From positions 26,274,923 through 26,338,922 of the forward strand of contig CP099847.1 of the NCBI GenBank assembly GCA_030062745.1: a DNA stretch of 64,000 nucleotides, given 5' to 3'. Shown piece by piece: positions 27,673 to 39,490 of this stretch; the stretch's first letter is position 1, and each line of letters starts with the position of its first letter. Position numbers and translations under genes: made by a program. Below the pieces are notes generated by a model. That model was not told where the DNA came from. It did no database searches and saw nothing but the letters and a program-made list of their open reading frames with translations. The stretch is from Capitulum mitella (taxonomy: Eukaryota; Arthropoda; Thecostraca; Pollicipedomorpha; Pollicipedidae).

Positions 27673-28778
27673 CAGGGCCTATTTTAACATGTTAACTGGG
27701 GGGGCAAATGCCCCCCCAGTCGGACATTTTGCCCCCCCAGTCAAGATCCTTTGCCCATGCAAAGAAAAAACAGCCAGGTGTACTAGCGTACCCAGGAAGG
27801 TATTCCATAAAGCGCTGCGCTCGCAAAGCAGCATCTTATCAACGAAGGATGTGTTGAATCACTGAGTAATGTGAGAGCACACTAAGAAGCATCACTTTAT
27901 AATACGTGACCGCTGGCGAACGTGTTTCGTAATTAGTACGCCGGCACCCGATGCCGCGATTGTCTGGTGAGCGGCCAAGACGTTTCATTGCTTCGTAAGC
28001 ACGTTAAAAATGATGATAACCATCTTTGATGTGTTCAAGCGCAAGAAAACTGAAGGGCGAGTTGGTGCGCAGGGCGGTTTCGCTATGGTGAGATAAGGTT
28101 TATATGAATGCGGTAACAGTCCAGCAGTGCTGTAGTTATCACCAATCATCCTGATCTGAAAACCCTACTAAAATCCCAGTACCTGATTGGTAGAACTTCA
28201 TTGAACTACGCGGTTAAACCCGAGTTTTACGCGAGGAAAACGGAAAATTAATCAGTCATTATTAAAACAGTCAATCTTGCCGCTCCTAGTGCATGGGTTT
28301 GAGCATCCCATGAGCATGCTTCATCTGCTTAACGAACATGGCATGGCCCAGACCGCAGATAATGACAAATGTTGATGATATCTCACTGAGGCGGGCCTAA
28401 GGCAAATGTTTCAATCTGAGGTGACTTTTTTATTTTGGGGCCGATAACCTGAAAATGGAGAAGTTTGTTCTGCCTGTGTTGGGATAGCTTTTACACTTCT
28501 GCGCAGTGTTGAAAAACATATGACCAAAATTCGGTGAGAAAATGTATTTTGGGGATAGATTAGATCAACAGAAACTATCCCGCAGGCAACCTACTGTCTC
28601 ATTTAGTGAAGAATCGAAACTGCCGCAACATCTCGCCAATATTCTGGCCATCGTTTGCAGACTGTGACTTATATATTTGAAGTACCACGCCTTGCCATGC
28701 CACGGTTACCCACGGTGCCGGTCTGGCAATTTCCCGCGCGTTCTTAGACGTCAGGATGTTTAAGGACCACCTGCGTCA

Positions 28779-31180
28779 ATGCAAAAAGTGCCTTTTATAA
28801 CGGAAGTCTGTGCCACTATGGCTGCACCACGAGAAAAAACCAAATTTTGGTTGACCGGTGCTCAGACCTGCCTTCGCGGGGAGAAGTGCAGCAGCAATAT
28901 TTTCAGTCCCACCGTGTGGATAGGCTTACCCAGAGGTAGGTCAAAACACAGATCGTCCGCGAAATGATGAAGGTGTGAAACAAAGCCGGTATTCTCACTG
29001 CACTGGCGCGGAACGTGATAAAGAAGCTCAACAGGAAGCTTGACCAGTACCAAAGGCAAATTCTGGAGGTTCACCCCGGAAATTGACAAGCAGAATGGAT
29101 TTAGGGACAACCTTAACAATCTTTTTGACCTTGCCCTTGTCGGCACCATTAAGATCATCAAAGCCAAGAGGATAAAGACATTCTCTAGGCCCAAGGGGAG
29201 CCAGGTCGCCGAGGCGTCATGGTGGTATTCGATAAGTTCCCTTCTGAGAAGGAGGAGCGAGCTCTTCAACGACAACAGTAGGCCGAAGCTTTAAAGGGCC
29301 TGCCGTTAGATTAAACAGCAGACCGAGCATGAGGCAACTGCCCAGCTGGAATACTCGCCTACCGACAACACACAACTGACAGATCAGGATGATCCGCAGC
29401 CCATGGCCATGCCTTCGAAGCGGCCCTGCAGGAGAGCCAAGAACATCGCTACTCCTGGTCAGGCAGCAGCCCTCGATCGGACCAAGCTCAATGATCGCTC
29501 TGCAATTCACTTCCTATCGGCGACGGCTTCGGTCCTCGGCCACGACTCCTCTGAACTGGCGATCACAGAAGCTCGGGCAGGCGCGCACGTAGATCGCAGA
29601 GGAAAGCCATTGCGGACGAAATCTAGCATTCTTTCTCCGCGTCACCCAACCTGGTGGTCCACTGGGACGGCAAACTGTTACTGACGATGGAAAGGAAAAG
29701 GTGGATCGACTCTGTCATTGTAACCGGTCCAAGAAGTGCCGCCAAGCTCTTCGGTGTTTTGGAAGTTGCAAGTAGAGTCGGAGCAACGCCAGCCAACGTT
29801 GTCGCGCTTTGTCTGGAAGACTGAGAGGTTTCGGACAACGTCGTCGGCATGAGCTTCGACACCACCTCCAGCGGGTTGGTTGGTTGGTTATTGGGGCTTA
29901 GGGGCGCACCGACTGCAGGGTCATTCGGCGCCCAACCACCTCCAGCAATACTGGACAAGTTGTGGGAGCAAACACGCTTCTTCAGCAGAAGCTTGAGTGA
30001 CGGCCAATTCACTTTGCTTGTCGTCATCATATCGTCGAACTGGTGGCAGAGGCGGCTTTCTCCACGCGCTTCGGTCCGTCCTCGGGACCGCGATCTCCTT
30101 GTTCAAGAGCTTCGAGAAGAGATGGAGGCTCATTGATTGGAACAAGTTTGAACCTATGGTGTATGAAGACCTGGAGCCAGCAGTGGCCGAGACGTTTTTC
30201 TCTTCCAATGATCGTTTCGTCGCCTTCTGCCGTGAGAAGCTCGCCGAAATCCAGCCTAGCGATGATTATCGTTGGTTCTTTGAGGTATCGATTATCCCCT
30301 TTGGTCAACAGCTTCCACGGGGAATCAAGTTCCCCAGCCAGGTGCTCTCCAACGTGCCAGATAGATGGTTCCATCGCGCCAGATGGATGGGGCGCATAAT
30401 CTGCGGGATCAAGATCTTCTTGCTTTGCCATCAGTTCTTCGTGACTCTCAGTGAATTGAGAGCACTGAAACGGTTCGTCTCTTTCATGGCTGTTTTGTAC
30501 GTCAGTGCATGGTTCTGCTCTTCATTGGCGGTCAGCGCTTCCGTGCACGACCTGACCGTTCTGCAAAGCCTGATGTGAATGCTGAAATTCCGAAGGGGAT
30601 CTCCAAGGAGTTTGCCGATCACCCATTATCTATTATGACATTATAGTCGACATATGATTTATCATAACAATCACCTATTATGGTGCCCCAGCGAAGAACT
30701 GGCTGGTGTGTCGTTCTTCGACGAAGGCGTGCCGTGTGAGATGAAGACGAGGATGATCGCGGCACTCCAGGAACAGGGATCGGAGAGTCCTCCCAGCGAG
30801 CGCAGGTGGATCTCGCAGAAAAGAAGGTTCTCGTCCCAGGAAGATCATCGTCGACTTCATTACCGCAAAGTCGGTGGGCAACCTGAAAGCCTACGGCATC
30901 AACATGGACTTCTTTGCCGCCGATCCCGCTGATTGGGAGACAGCACCTGGTTTCACGAACGCTAAGGAAGTCCTGTGCGCGATCGCGGTAGTTAGCGACT
31001 TCGCCGAACGAGCTGCGGCTCTTATCAAGTATACAACAAGGTACTAACGAAGGATGAAGGGCAAAAGCAGTACCTGCTGCAAGTCGTCGAACAGCATCGT
31101 CGCCAGAACCCCGAGACCACTAAGAGGACTGAAGTATCATTCCCACCTAAGCCACACTGCTGCCGACAGGGCCAGTGACC
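28779..31180 (+). pseudogene. Decayed transposase-like gene, hAT copy 1
   Basis: Pieces of one protein can be followed on the plus strand through several frames. Near 28830 is KFWLTGAQTCLRGE; 29430-29570 gives KNIATPGQAAALDRTKLNDR and beyond; about 29655 gives VVHWDGKL; 29851 FDTTSS; 30013 FACRHHIVELV; 30095-30290 LFKSFEKRW through EIQPSDDYR; 30880-31010 NLKAYGIN through AVVSDFAERAAALI. This order matches a family of mostly unnamed invertebrate proteins I remember as transposase-like (WDGK, FDTT.SNTG, CRHH.E blocks). The RNase-H-like fold is inference. Multiple stops and frameshifts make it dead. A one-base loss near 31028 is private to this copy. Confidence 0.7.
29872..29937. repeat. 66-bp insertion with 8-bp direct flanks inside the transposase
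   Basis: The octamer ACCTCCAG occurs at 29864-29871 and again at 29938-29945. Removing one octamer plus the 66 bases between restores the reading FDTTSSNTG, the expected conserved block. The insert starts CGGGTTGGTTGG and ends CGCCCAACC. The same insertion is in the second copy at about 36078-36145. Confidence 0.7.
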
Positions 31181-31597
31181 TATGACCTGAGACAGAATGC
31201 GAAGTGTCTTTCGATCCAGTGTGTCAAAAGGAGTACTATGATGTGCATTTTATGCATATCGTGCGCTTGGTTTAAAAAACTGAAGCACAAAACACGTTTG
31301 GGGGCATTTCAGACACATCTCTCCCTGAGCGAATCTCCCAGGGATCACAAGTCCATGGAGAATGAGTTCTTACTGGGGATAAATGAAATGGTGTTCTTTG
31401 ATTTAATGGGCTCGGAATGCACCAAAGCCGGCGCGAATTTCATTGAAATAAAATAAAATCCAGCACAAACGACATACAGTCTTCGTGTGAAAGTGCTTAA
31501 GAGTGCTGGACCAAGGCCATATTTTGCACACATGATTTCCTCCAAAAGACATCAGTTAATGACAGAGCGCTGTGGAAGTGTTCATCGTAATTCACCC

Positions 31598-31621
31598 TTA
31601 TATATATATATATATATATAA

Positions 31622-31687
<66 letters not shown>

Positions 31688-31743
31688 TTCCTTAGGAAAA
31701 CATTTATATCTATATATATATATATATATATGCCCTTTCCTCA

Positions 31744-31784
<41 letters not shown>
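31598..31784. repeat. TA arrays in hAT right end
   Basis: Several TA runs separated by short words such as GCCTTCCTTAGGAAAACATT. The second hAT copy keeps shorter versions at 39540-39626, so the arrays changed length after transposition. Confidence 0.9.
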
Positions 31785-31786
<2 letters not shown>

Positions 31787-31893
31787 GTGGACAGAATTCA
31801 TTAAGAACACAAATGCCCGCGGGGGTGGTCTTAGCCAATGCGTCTCGTTCGCAGAATTGCCCCCGCAGTCATTTTTCCTTAAAATAGGCCCTG

Positions 31894-31901
31894 CATCACA
31901 C
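31894..31901. repeat. 8-bp target duplication, right, hAT copy 1
   Basis: CATCACAC, identical to 27665-27672. Confidence 0.9.
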
Positions 31902-32631
31902 CCGAGTGATATAACCCATATGGGGCCTATATAGGGCCCTTGCGTAATATCCCCCATTCGTAATATCCCGCAAAAACCCAGTTGGGTCCCATTTGTTATG
32001 CTGGCTGGGTATGATGTTTGCTTTCGCCACACATATATGACCACTTTTCCATATTCGCGCGAAATCGCTATATATCCAATGCAGACCGCTTGGCTCAGGG
32101 GAATATGTCCCCTTGTCCCCCCCCCCCCGGCTACGTCCCTACGTCCCTGAGGAGAGATGGCTCTCCTCCTAATTAGGAGCCCATTGGGGTCACTGACTTT
32201 CAAAGGACTCTGGGCATATCAAGGACCCTCAGTCCTGGTCAGGTCCAAAGACCAGGTATGTACGAGTTGTTCTGGAAAGGGCAACGGGCCTTGTATGTTT
32301 GGGCGTCATTGGAAGAACGGGGCCCCTGTGACTGCTCAAGGTTCATTGGGGCCCATGACTTTCGAGGGGTCCGCAGGTACCCCAAAGGTCTCTGACCCTC
32401 TCCAGAGCACCATCTACACATCAGGAGGTCTTCAGACTTGACTATTGGCCCTCTGTGTATTTGGAGGCCTACTGGAAGTCGGGTGCTCCTGTTGCTGTTG
32501 GGAGCCCATTTAGGCCTCTGAATGTTAAAAGGCCCCAAACATACCGAAGGTCCTGGTCTTCTTTGGAATGTCCTCTTCATATCTGGAGGGTCTAGTCTTG
32601 ACCAGACCAGACTTGGCCTCGGTATGTTTGG
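31902..32631. repeat. Degenerate low-complexity array between the hAT copies
   Basis: Words such as GGAGCCCATTGGGGTC, CTGGTCAGGTCCAAAGACC and AGGCCTACTGGAAGTC recur with spacing of 30-60 bases. It is of the same kind as the array at 26330-27120. Open frames on both strands are compositional. Confidence 0.45.
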
Positions 32632-32639
32632 GGCCCTGT
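32632..32639. repeat. 8-bp target duplication, left, hAT copy 2
   Basis: GGCCCTGT precedes the CAGGGCC end and is repeated exactly at 39740-39747. Confidence 0.88.
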
Positions 32640-33784
32640 CAGGGCCTATTTTAACATGTTAACTGGGGGGGCAAATGCCCCCCCAGTCGGACACTTTGCC
32701 CCCCCAGTCAAGATCCTTTGCCCATGCAAAGAAAAAACAGCCAGGTGTACTAGCGTACCCAGGAAGGTATTCCATAAAGCGCTGCGCTCGCAAAGCAGCA
32801 TCTTATCAACGAAGGATGTGTTGAATCACTGAGTAATGTGAGAGCACACTTAGAAGCATCACTTTATAATACGTAATGCAGGCACACCTAGTGACCGCTG
32901 GCGAACGTGTTTCGTAATTAGTACGTCGGCACCCGATGCCGCGATTGTCTGGTGAGCGGCCAAGGCGTTTCATTGCATCGTAAGCACGTTAAAAATGATG
33001 ATAACCATCTTTGATGTGTTCAAGCGCAAGAAAACTGAAGGGCGAGCTGGTGCGCAGGGCGGTTTCGCTATGGTGAGATAAGGTTTATATGAATGCGGTA
33101 ACAGTCCAGCAGTGCTGTAGTTATCACCAATCATCCTGATCTGAAAACCCTACTAAAATCCCAGTACCTGATTGGTAGAACTTCATTGAACTAGGCGGTT
33201 AAACCCGAGTTTTACGCGAGGAAAACGGAAACTTAATCAGTCATTATTAAAACCGTCAATCTTGCTGCTCCTAGTGCATGGGTTTGAACATCCCATGAGC
33301 ATGCTTCATCTGCTTAACGAACATGGCATGGCCCAGACTGCAGATAATGACAAATGTTGATGATATCTCACTGAGGCGGGCCTAAGGCGAATGTTTCAAT
33401 CTGAGGTGACTTTTTTATTTTGGGGCTGATAACCTGGAAATGGAGAAGTTTGTTCTGCCTGTGTTGGGACAGCTTTTACACTTCTGCGCAGTGTTGAAAA
33501 ACATATGACCAAAATTCGGTGAGAAAATGTATTTTGGGGATAGATTAGATCAACAGAAACTATCCCGGACAGGCAACCTACTGTCTCATTTAGGGAAGAA
33601 TCAAACCTGCCGCAACATCTCGCCAATATTCTGGCCATCGTTTGCAGACTGTGACTTATATATTTGAAGTACCACGCCTTGCCATGCCACGGTAACCCAC
33701 GGTGCCGGTCTGGCAATTTCCCGCGCGTTCTTAGACGTCAGGATGTTTAAGGACCACTTGCGTCAATGCAGAAAGTACCTTTTA

Positions 33785-36700
33785 TAACGGAAGTCTGTGC
33801 CACTATGGCTGCACCACGAGAAAAAAAACGAATTTTGGTTGACCGGTGCTCAGAACTGCCTTCGCGGGGAGAAGTGCAGCAGCAATATTTTCAGTCCCAC
33901 CGTGTGGATAGGCTTACCCAGAGGTAGGTCAAAACACAGATCGTCCGCGAAATGATGAAGGTGTGAAACAAAGCCGGTATTCTCACTGCACTGGCGCGGA
34001 ACGTGATAAAGAAGCTCAACAGGAAGCTTGACCAGTACCAAAGGCAAATTCTGGAGGCTCACCCCGGAAATTGACAAGAAGAATGGATTTAGGGACAACC
34101 TTAACCCTATTCCCGGAGGGCTAGACGGTATGGCCGATTCCCGGCAGGGGGGGGGGGGGCGGATTCGGCACCCCCCTGAGATCTCGAGAACTGCTTATCC
34201 GATTTCATCGCAACAAACGGCAATCGATTTGCCGTGACGTGAACTACATTTTTATAAAAAGAAATTTTCAAAATTTCGAAATTTGTGGATACAGGGGGGC
34301 AAAAAGGTCAAAATGGGGGATACTTTTGACTTCTTATAACTCCGTTGTTTATGGACCGATTTCGATGAAACTGGCATGAATCGAGAGATTATGGATAGGG
34401 CTTTTACCATGGGTATGCAAATTTGAAATTTTGAAAAAAATTCATGGGCGTTCACAGGGTTTTAAAAATAGGGGGATTAGTTTTCTAATAACTGAATGAA
34501 CAAAAGAGGCCAAAACACTTTTTTAGCTTCTGCTAGTCATGTTATGCTAAAGAAGTACAAACCGCATTACAATGTTTGTATAATGTTAGCATAGGCGGTG
34601 CCAGGGACATAAAAAAGGGGGAACTGTCATGGTCACACGTTCTTCAGATCAACTTGTGACCTTTGACCTTAAATGACCTCCAGTGACCTTGGGGTCACCT
34701 GGAATGATGTCGTGTGCATTCAAGATTATCTGTAAACGTTTTTAATCGATTGAATTCACTCTATTCCAAAAAATTCATTTTTTGGCTTTTGCGATTTAGG
34801 GTACGCGCACTGACATTTTAGATCATAGCTCCGTGACCCGACCTGATATCGAGCTGAAACTTGGTACACAAGTAGAAGGCACCCTTCTACGTCATATTTG
34901 TTCCGGGTTTGGCATTTGAGAAAACGGCGCCGAAATTATTGCGAAAAAACAAATTTTAACTTTTGACCTTAACCTGACCTTGTAAATTGACCTCAGATAA
35001 ACAAAATTACATATGCACATTGCCAAACTATTTAGCTATACATTCATATAAAGTTTTAAGTTCTATCTTAAAAACTCTGTTTTTGGCAGGCATTTTCCTT
35101 TTACCCTCAACATGGCCAAAAATGGCATGAGGTGCCTCCCAAAAACGTTGCCTGGCTCCGCCCCTGAGCGAAATAGAATTTTGAAATTTTGTCACGGCGC
35201 GTAGAAGGAATAGCTAGGAAAAGTCACCAAGTTTCGTGAAGCTGCGTTAAAAAGCCTGGAATCGGCAAGCAAAAAACCCGAGGGGGGGCGGATTCCGCCC
35301 CCCCCCTGCCGGGAATAGGGTTAACAATCTTTTTGACCTTGCCCTTGTCGGCACCATTAAGATCATCAAAACCAAGAGGATAAACACATTCTCTAGGCCC
35401 AAGGGGAGCCAGGTCGCCCAGGCGTCATGGTGGTATTCGATAAGTTCCCTTCTGAGAAGGAGGAGCGAGCTCTTCAACGACAACAGTAGGCCGAAGCTTT
35501 AAAGGGCCCACCGTTAGATTAAACAGCAGACCGAGCATGAGGCAACTGCCCAGCTGGAATACTCGCCTACCGACAACACACAACTGACAGATCAGGATGA
35601 CCCGCAGCCCATGGCCATGCCTTCGAAGCGGTCCTGCAGGAGAGCCAAGAACATCGCCACTCCTGGTCAGGCAGCAGCCCTCGATCGGACCAAGCTCAAT
35701 GATCGCTCTGCAATTCACTTCCTATCGGCGACGGCTTCGGTTCTCGGCCACGACTCCTCTGAACTGGCGATCACAGAAGCTCGGGCAGGCGCGCACGTAG
35801 ATCGCAGAGGAAAGCCATTGCGGACGAAATCTAGCATTCTTTCTCCGCGCCACCCAACCTGGTGGTCCACTGGGACGGCAAACTGTTACTGACGATGGAA
35901 AGGAAAAGGTGGATCGACTCTGTCATTGTGACCGGTCCAAGAAGTGCCGCCAAGCTCTTCGGTGTTTAGAAGTTGCAAGTAGAGCCGGAGCAACGCCAGC
36001 CAACGTTGTCGCGCTTTGTCTGGAAGACTGAGAGGTTTCGGACAACGTCGTCGGCATGAGCTTCGACACCACCTCCAGCTGGTTGGTTGGTTGGTTATTG
36101 GGGCTTAGGGGCGCACCGACTGCAGGGTCATTCGGCGCCCAACCACCTCCAGCAATACTGGACAAGTTGTGGGAGCAAACACGCTTCTTCAGCAGAGGCT
36201 TGAGTGACGGCCTTTTCACTTTGCTTGTCGTCATCATATCGTCGAACTGGTGGCAGAGGCGGCTTTCTCCACGCGCTTCGGTCCGTCCTCGGGACCGCGA
36301 TCTCCTTGTTCAAGAGCTTCGAGAAGAGATGGAGGCTCATTGATTGGAACAAGTTTGAACCTATGGTGTATGAAGACCTGGAGCCAGCAGTGGCCGAGAC
36401 GTTTTTCTCTTCCAATGATCGTTTCGTCGCCTTCTGCCGTGAGAAGCTCGCCGAAATCCAGCCTAGCGATGATTATCGTCGTTCTTTGAGGTCTCGATTA
36501 TCCCCTTTGGTCAACAGCCTCCACGGGGAATCAAGTTCCCCAGCCAGGTGCTCTCCAACGTGCCAGATAGATGGTTCCATCGCGCCAGATGGATGGGGCG
36601 CATAATCTGCGGGATCAAGATCTTCTTGCTTTGCCATCAGTTCTCCGTGACTCTCAGTGATTTGGGAGCACTCAAACGCTTCGTCTCTTTCATGGTTGTT

Positions 36701-37385
36701 TTGTACGTCAGTGCATGGTTCTGCTCTTCATCGGCGGTCAGCGCTTCCGTGCACGACCTGACCGTTCTGCAAAGCCTGATGTGAATGCTGAAATTTCGAA
36801 GGGGATCTCCAAGGAGTTTGCCGATCACCTATTATCTATTATGACATTATAGTCGACATATGATTTATCATAACAATCACCTATTATGGTGCCCCAGCGA
36901 AGAACTGGCTGGTGTGTCGTTCTTCGACGAAGGCGTGCCGTGTGAGATGAAGACGAGGATGATCGCGGCACTCCAGGAACAGGGATCGGAGAGTCCTCCC
37001 AGCGAGCGCAGGTGGATCTCGCAGAAAAGAAGGTTCTCGTCCCAGGAAGATCATCGTCGACTTCATTACCGCAAAGTCGGTGGGCAACCTGAAAGCCTAC
37101 GGCATCAACATGGACTTCTTTGCCGCCGATCCCGCTGATTGGGAGACAGCACCTGGCTTCACGAACGCTAAGGAAGTCCTGTGCGGGATCGCAGTAGTTA
37201 GCGACTTCGCCGAACGAGCTGCGGCTCTTATCCAAGTATACAACAAGGTACTGACGAAGGATGAAGGACAAAAGCAGTACCTGCTGCAAGTCGTCGAACA
37301 GCATCGTCGCCAGAACCCCGAGACCACTAAGAGGACTGAAGTATCATTCCCACCTAAGCCACACTGCTGCCGACAGGGTCAGTGA
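33785..37385 (+). pseudogene. Decayed transposase-like gene, hAT copy 2 (interrupted)
   Basis: The same plus-strand protein fragments as in copy 1 are present, split by the TTAA element after the codons around 34100. The 3' part keeps an open stretch from about 37080, NLKAYGIN through AALIQVYNKVLTKDEGQKQY and QVVEQHRRQNPETTK, which in copy 1 is broken by a frameshift. It shares the 66-bp insertion after FDTTSS and other lesions with copy 1, and has its own one-base loss near 36480. It cannot make a functional protein. Confidence 0.7.
34105..35320. mobile_element. piggyBac-like non-autonomous element (TTAA)
   Basis: The element begins CCCTATTCCCGG and ends with the exact reverse complement, flanked on both sides by TTAA (34101-34104, 35321-35324). 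Copy 1 of the hAT transposon has the uninterrupted site CAACCTTAACAATC, so insertion duplicated TTAA. TTAA targets with CCC-starting ends are typical of piggyBac. A second internal match to the right end (ATTCCCGGCAGGGG) lies near 34137. There is no transposase; the 1.2 kb is non-coding and contains clusters of TGACCTT (34658-34690, 34962-34990). Confidence 0.85.
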
Positions 37386-37760
37386 CCTATGACCTGAGAC
37401 AGAATGCGAAGTGTCTTTCGATCCAGTGTGTCAAAAGGAGTACTATGATGTGCATTTTATGCATATCGTGCGCTTGGTTTAAAAAACTGAAGCACAAAAC
37501 ACGTTTGGGGGCATTTCAGACACATCTCTCCCTGAACGAATCTCCCAGGGATCACAAGTCTATGGAGAATGAGTTCTTACTGGCGATAAATGAAATGGTG
37601 TTCTTTGAATTTAATGGGCTCGGAATGCACAAAAGCCGGCGCGAATTTCATTGAAATAAAATAAAATCCAGCACAAACGACATACAGTCTTCGTGTGAAA
37701 GTGCTTAAGAGTGCTGGACCAAGGCCATATTTTGCACACATGATTTCCTCCAGAGACATA

Positions 37761-39490
37761 GGGGAGACCGGGGTCAAATGTAACACGGGGCAATTGTAAC
37801 AGACGCTTTAACTTCGAAACTTACAAATGGATGACGCTGGAGGCACTACTGGACATGCGCAGTAAGCTGTTCCTTTTCCTCACGGGGTTTCAGGCCGGTG
37901 CGGCGGGTGAGTCGATTGTGCTCTTCACAATTGTGTTTTTTACAGTGTATTGTAACTTTGTTTATTTTTTAATATGATCAGCTCATTCACGTATCTTACT
38001 AGACACGGGTTTAAGAGTTTGTGTGGGGTGGGTGGGGGTACCTGGTCAAAAAATAAGTGCATTAGTTGCCGCCCACGCCTCCTTGTTTTGCGTCATTTTT
38101 GTCTGAAAGATGGCGTGGCGTGTCGGGGACAATTGTGACATTTTTGCTGGGATCAAATGTAACAGTGTTACAATTGACCCCTATGGCCAGACAATTAAAC
38201 CTAAATTTATGTAAAATATCAATGCACTTGGCATAAATGTAACCACTGGGGGCGGAGGCTATGGAAACATGCCCCGTCCAATTAATCAACATGCAATTTT
38301 GTCCCCAAATTCAATATCATCATTCAAAAATCATACTTACGATGTTATTGTCACCAGTCCCTGATTTACCTCTTAGGTGCTGTTTTATCAGTTTTAATTT
38401 TAAGACGTGGTTACGTTCTTGGCGGCTAGTCACCTCGTCTTACCGTAGATGTTTCACCTTCACAGCGGATTTATTAAGATACTTTACTATTTTATTTATT
38501 GATTATTTTATTGATTAAATAATTCTGGTTTGACTTCATTTGGATATTTCTGGGGAAAGTATGGGACATTTGTATATAGTTTAATTTGTCTTCCTCTGAA
38601 TGTTACAATGAAAATACATTACTATATCCATGCATCATGGATGATATATATCATGCATCATTCCTGCAGGGGCTGATACATTGGGGATCGACAAGCCTGG
38701 TCCATCGGGGATCGGACAATCTCGTCCATTGGGGATCGTCTCGAAGCAGCTCATCCCTGAAGCGATTCGGCCGTTACCCAAGGCAGGTCCAAGAAAAAAC
38801 AGCCGTGCGAGTCGAAACCGAAAGGCTGCAATTCTGACTGACACTCCAGAAAAGAGAGCGATAGAGCTAAAAGAGAGTCGAAAGGATTGCAAACAAGCAT
38901 CGAGAAAGCTCAATCTTGACGAGGACAAGCATGAAGAGAAAAAGACGACGGCTGGTGGGGAGAGGACTCGGAAGACAGCACGCAGGGAAAATTGCAGTGA
39001 TGATGAAGAAGTCTTCTGCTTTTGATGAAGCGTCGGTTTTTGGCCTGATAAAGGTAGAGCTGTTATTTAATTCAGGAAAAGCTGCTGGAGTACTTGAGCT
39101 TTACGCCGTTGCGAAGTCGTATTTTTGTATTGGAGCTGCGATTTTAATCCAGGAAAGGCTCAGGATGTAAGAGACAATGTTGTTCAATAAAGGCTGTTTT
39201 CGACAAAAGTGGCTTTCACTACACCACTACACCATTCGCTAACATGTCACATTTGACCCTAGGTGCTGTTACAATTTACCCCGTACCTGGGGTTAATTGT
39301 AACAGCTGAAGTGACTTTTTGAAACATTAATTTCGATACCTTAAAGTCGTTATTTCGGGATCTTTTCATATCCGCTACAAAGGCAAAATATCAGAGTTTG
39401 TGAAAACCCGAGAAAATGTTGTCCAACCCGAAATATTTTCGTTCCAGGATCGAAAAGGTAAAAAATGCAACATTTTACCCCGGTCTCCCC
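37761..39490. mobile_element. DNA transposon with GGGGAGACCGGGGT ends
   Basis: The left end GGGGAGACCGGGGT is matched by ACCCCGGTCTCCCC at the right. The hAT copy 1 equivalent reads GACATCAG, so the insertion is flanked by a 2-bp duplication: AT if the element includes one more A/T at each end, or TA if the target base pair differed. Subterminal repeats of GTAACA and CAATTGTAAC occur at both ends. The interior carries a fragment of a pogo-type transposase (38681-39025). TA duplication would fit Tc1/mariner-pogo; AT would fit an ISL2EU-like element. Confidence 0.8.
38681..39025 (+). pseudogene. C-terminal remnant of a pogo/Tigger-type transposase
   Basis: The open frame encodes IPEAIRPLPKAGPRK, then NRKAAILTDTPEKRAIELKE, then a lysine-rich tail ending NCSDDEEVFCF. 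The blocks 'IRP.PKA..RK' and 'AILTDTPEK' are, from memory of the family, typical of the tail that follows the DDE domain in many pogo/Jerky-like transposases. The catalytic domain and the DNA-binding domain are missing, so this is a deleted copy. A consensus acceptor (TTCCTGCAG at about 38660-38668) lies just upstream and could be chance. Confidence 0.6.

Larger units (their letters stand above)
27673..31893 (+). mobile_element. hAT-type DNA transposon, copy 1 (decayed)
   Basis: The left end is CAGGGCCTATTTTAA and the right end is its reverse complement, giving 15-bp inverted repeats. Each is followed inward by a C/G-rich motif (left: ACTGGGGGGGCA and its own inverse a few bases on; right: GCCCCCGCAGT). 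Flanking CATCACAC octamers are identical. A decayed transposase-like gene runs on the plus strand from about 28.8 to 31.2 kb. A long TA array lies at 31598-31684 near the right end. The second copy at 32640-39739 is highly similar over its whole length once two nested insertions are removed. Confidence 0.88.

Noticed and set aside
28862..30431. Minus-strand frames inside the hAT copies (also 33850-36415)
   Set aside because: They are complements of the decayed plus-strand transposase, whose conserved blocks identify the true strand.
31598..32203. 201-codon minus-strand frame crossing the TA arrays
   Set aside because: Reads Ile/Tyr runs from TA repeats and crosses the end of the hAT element; not a gene.
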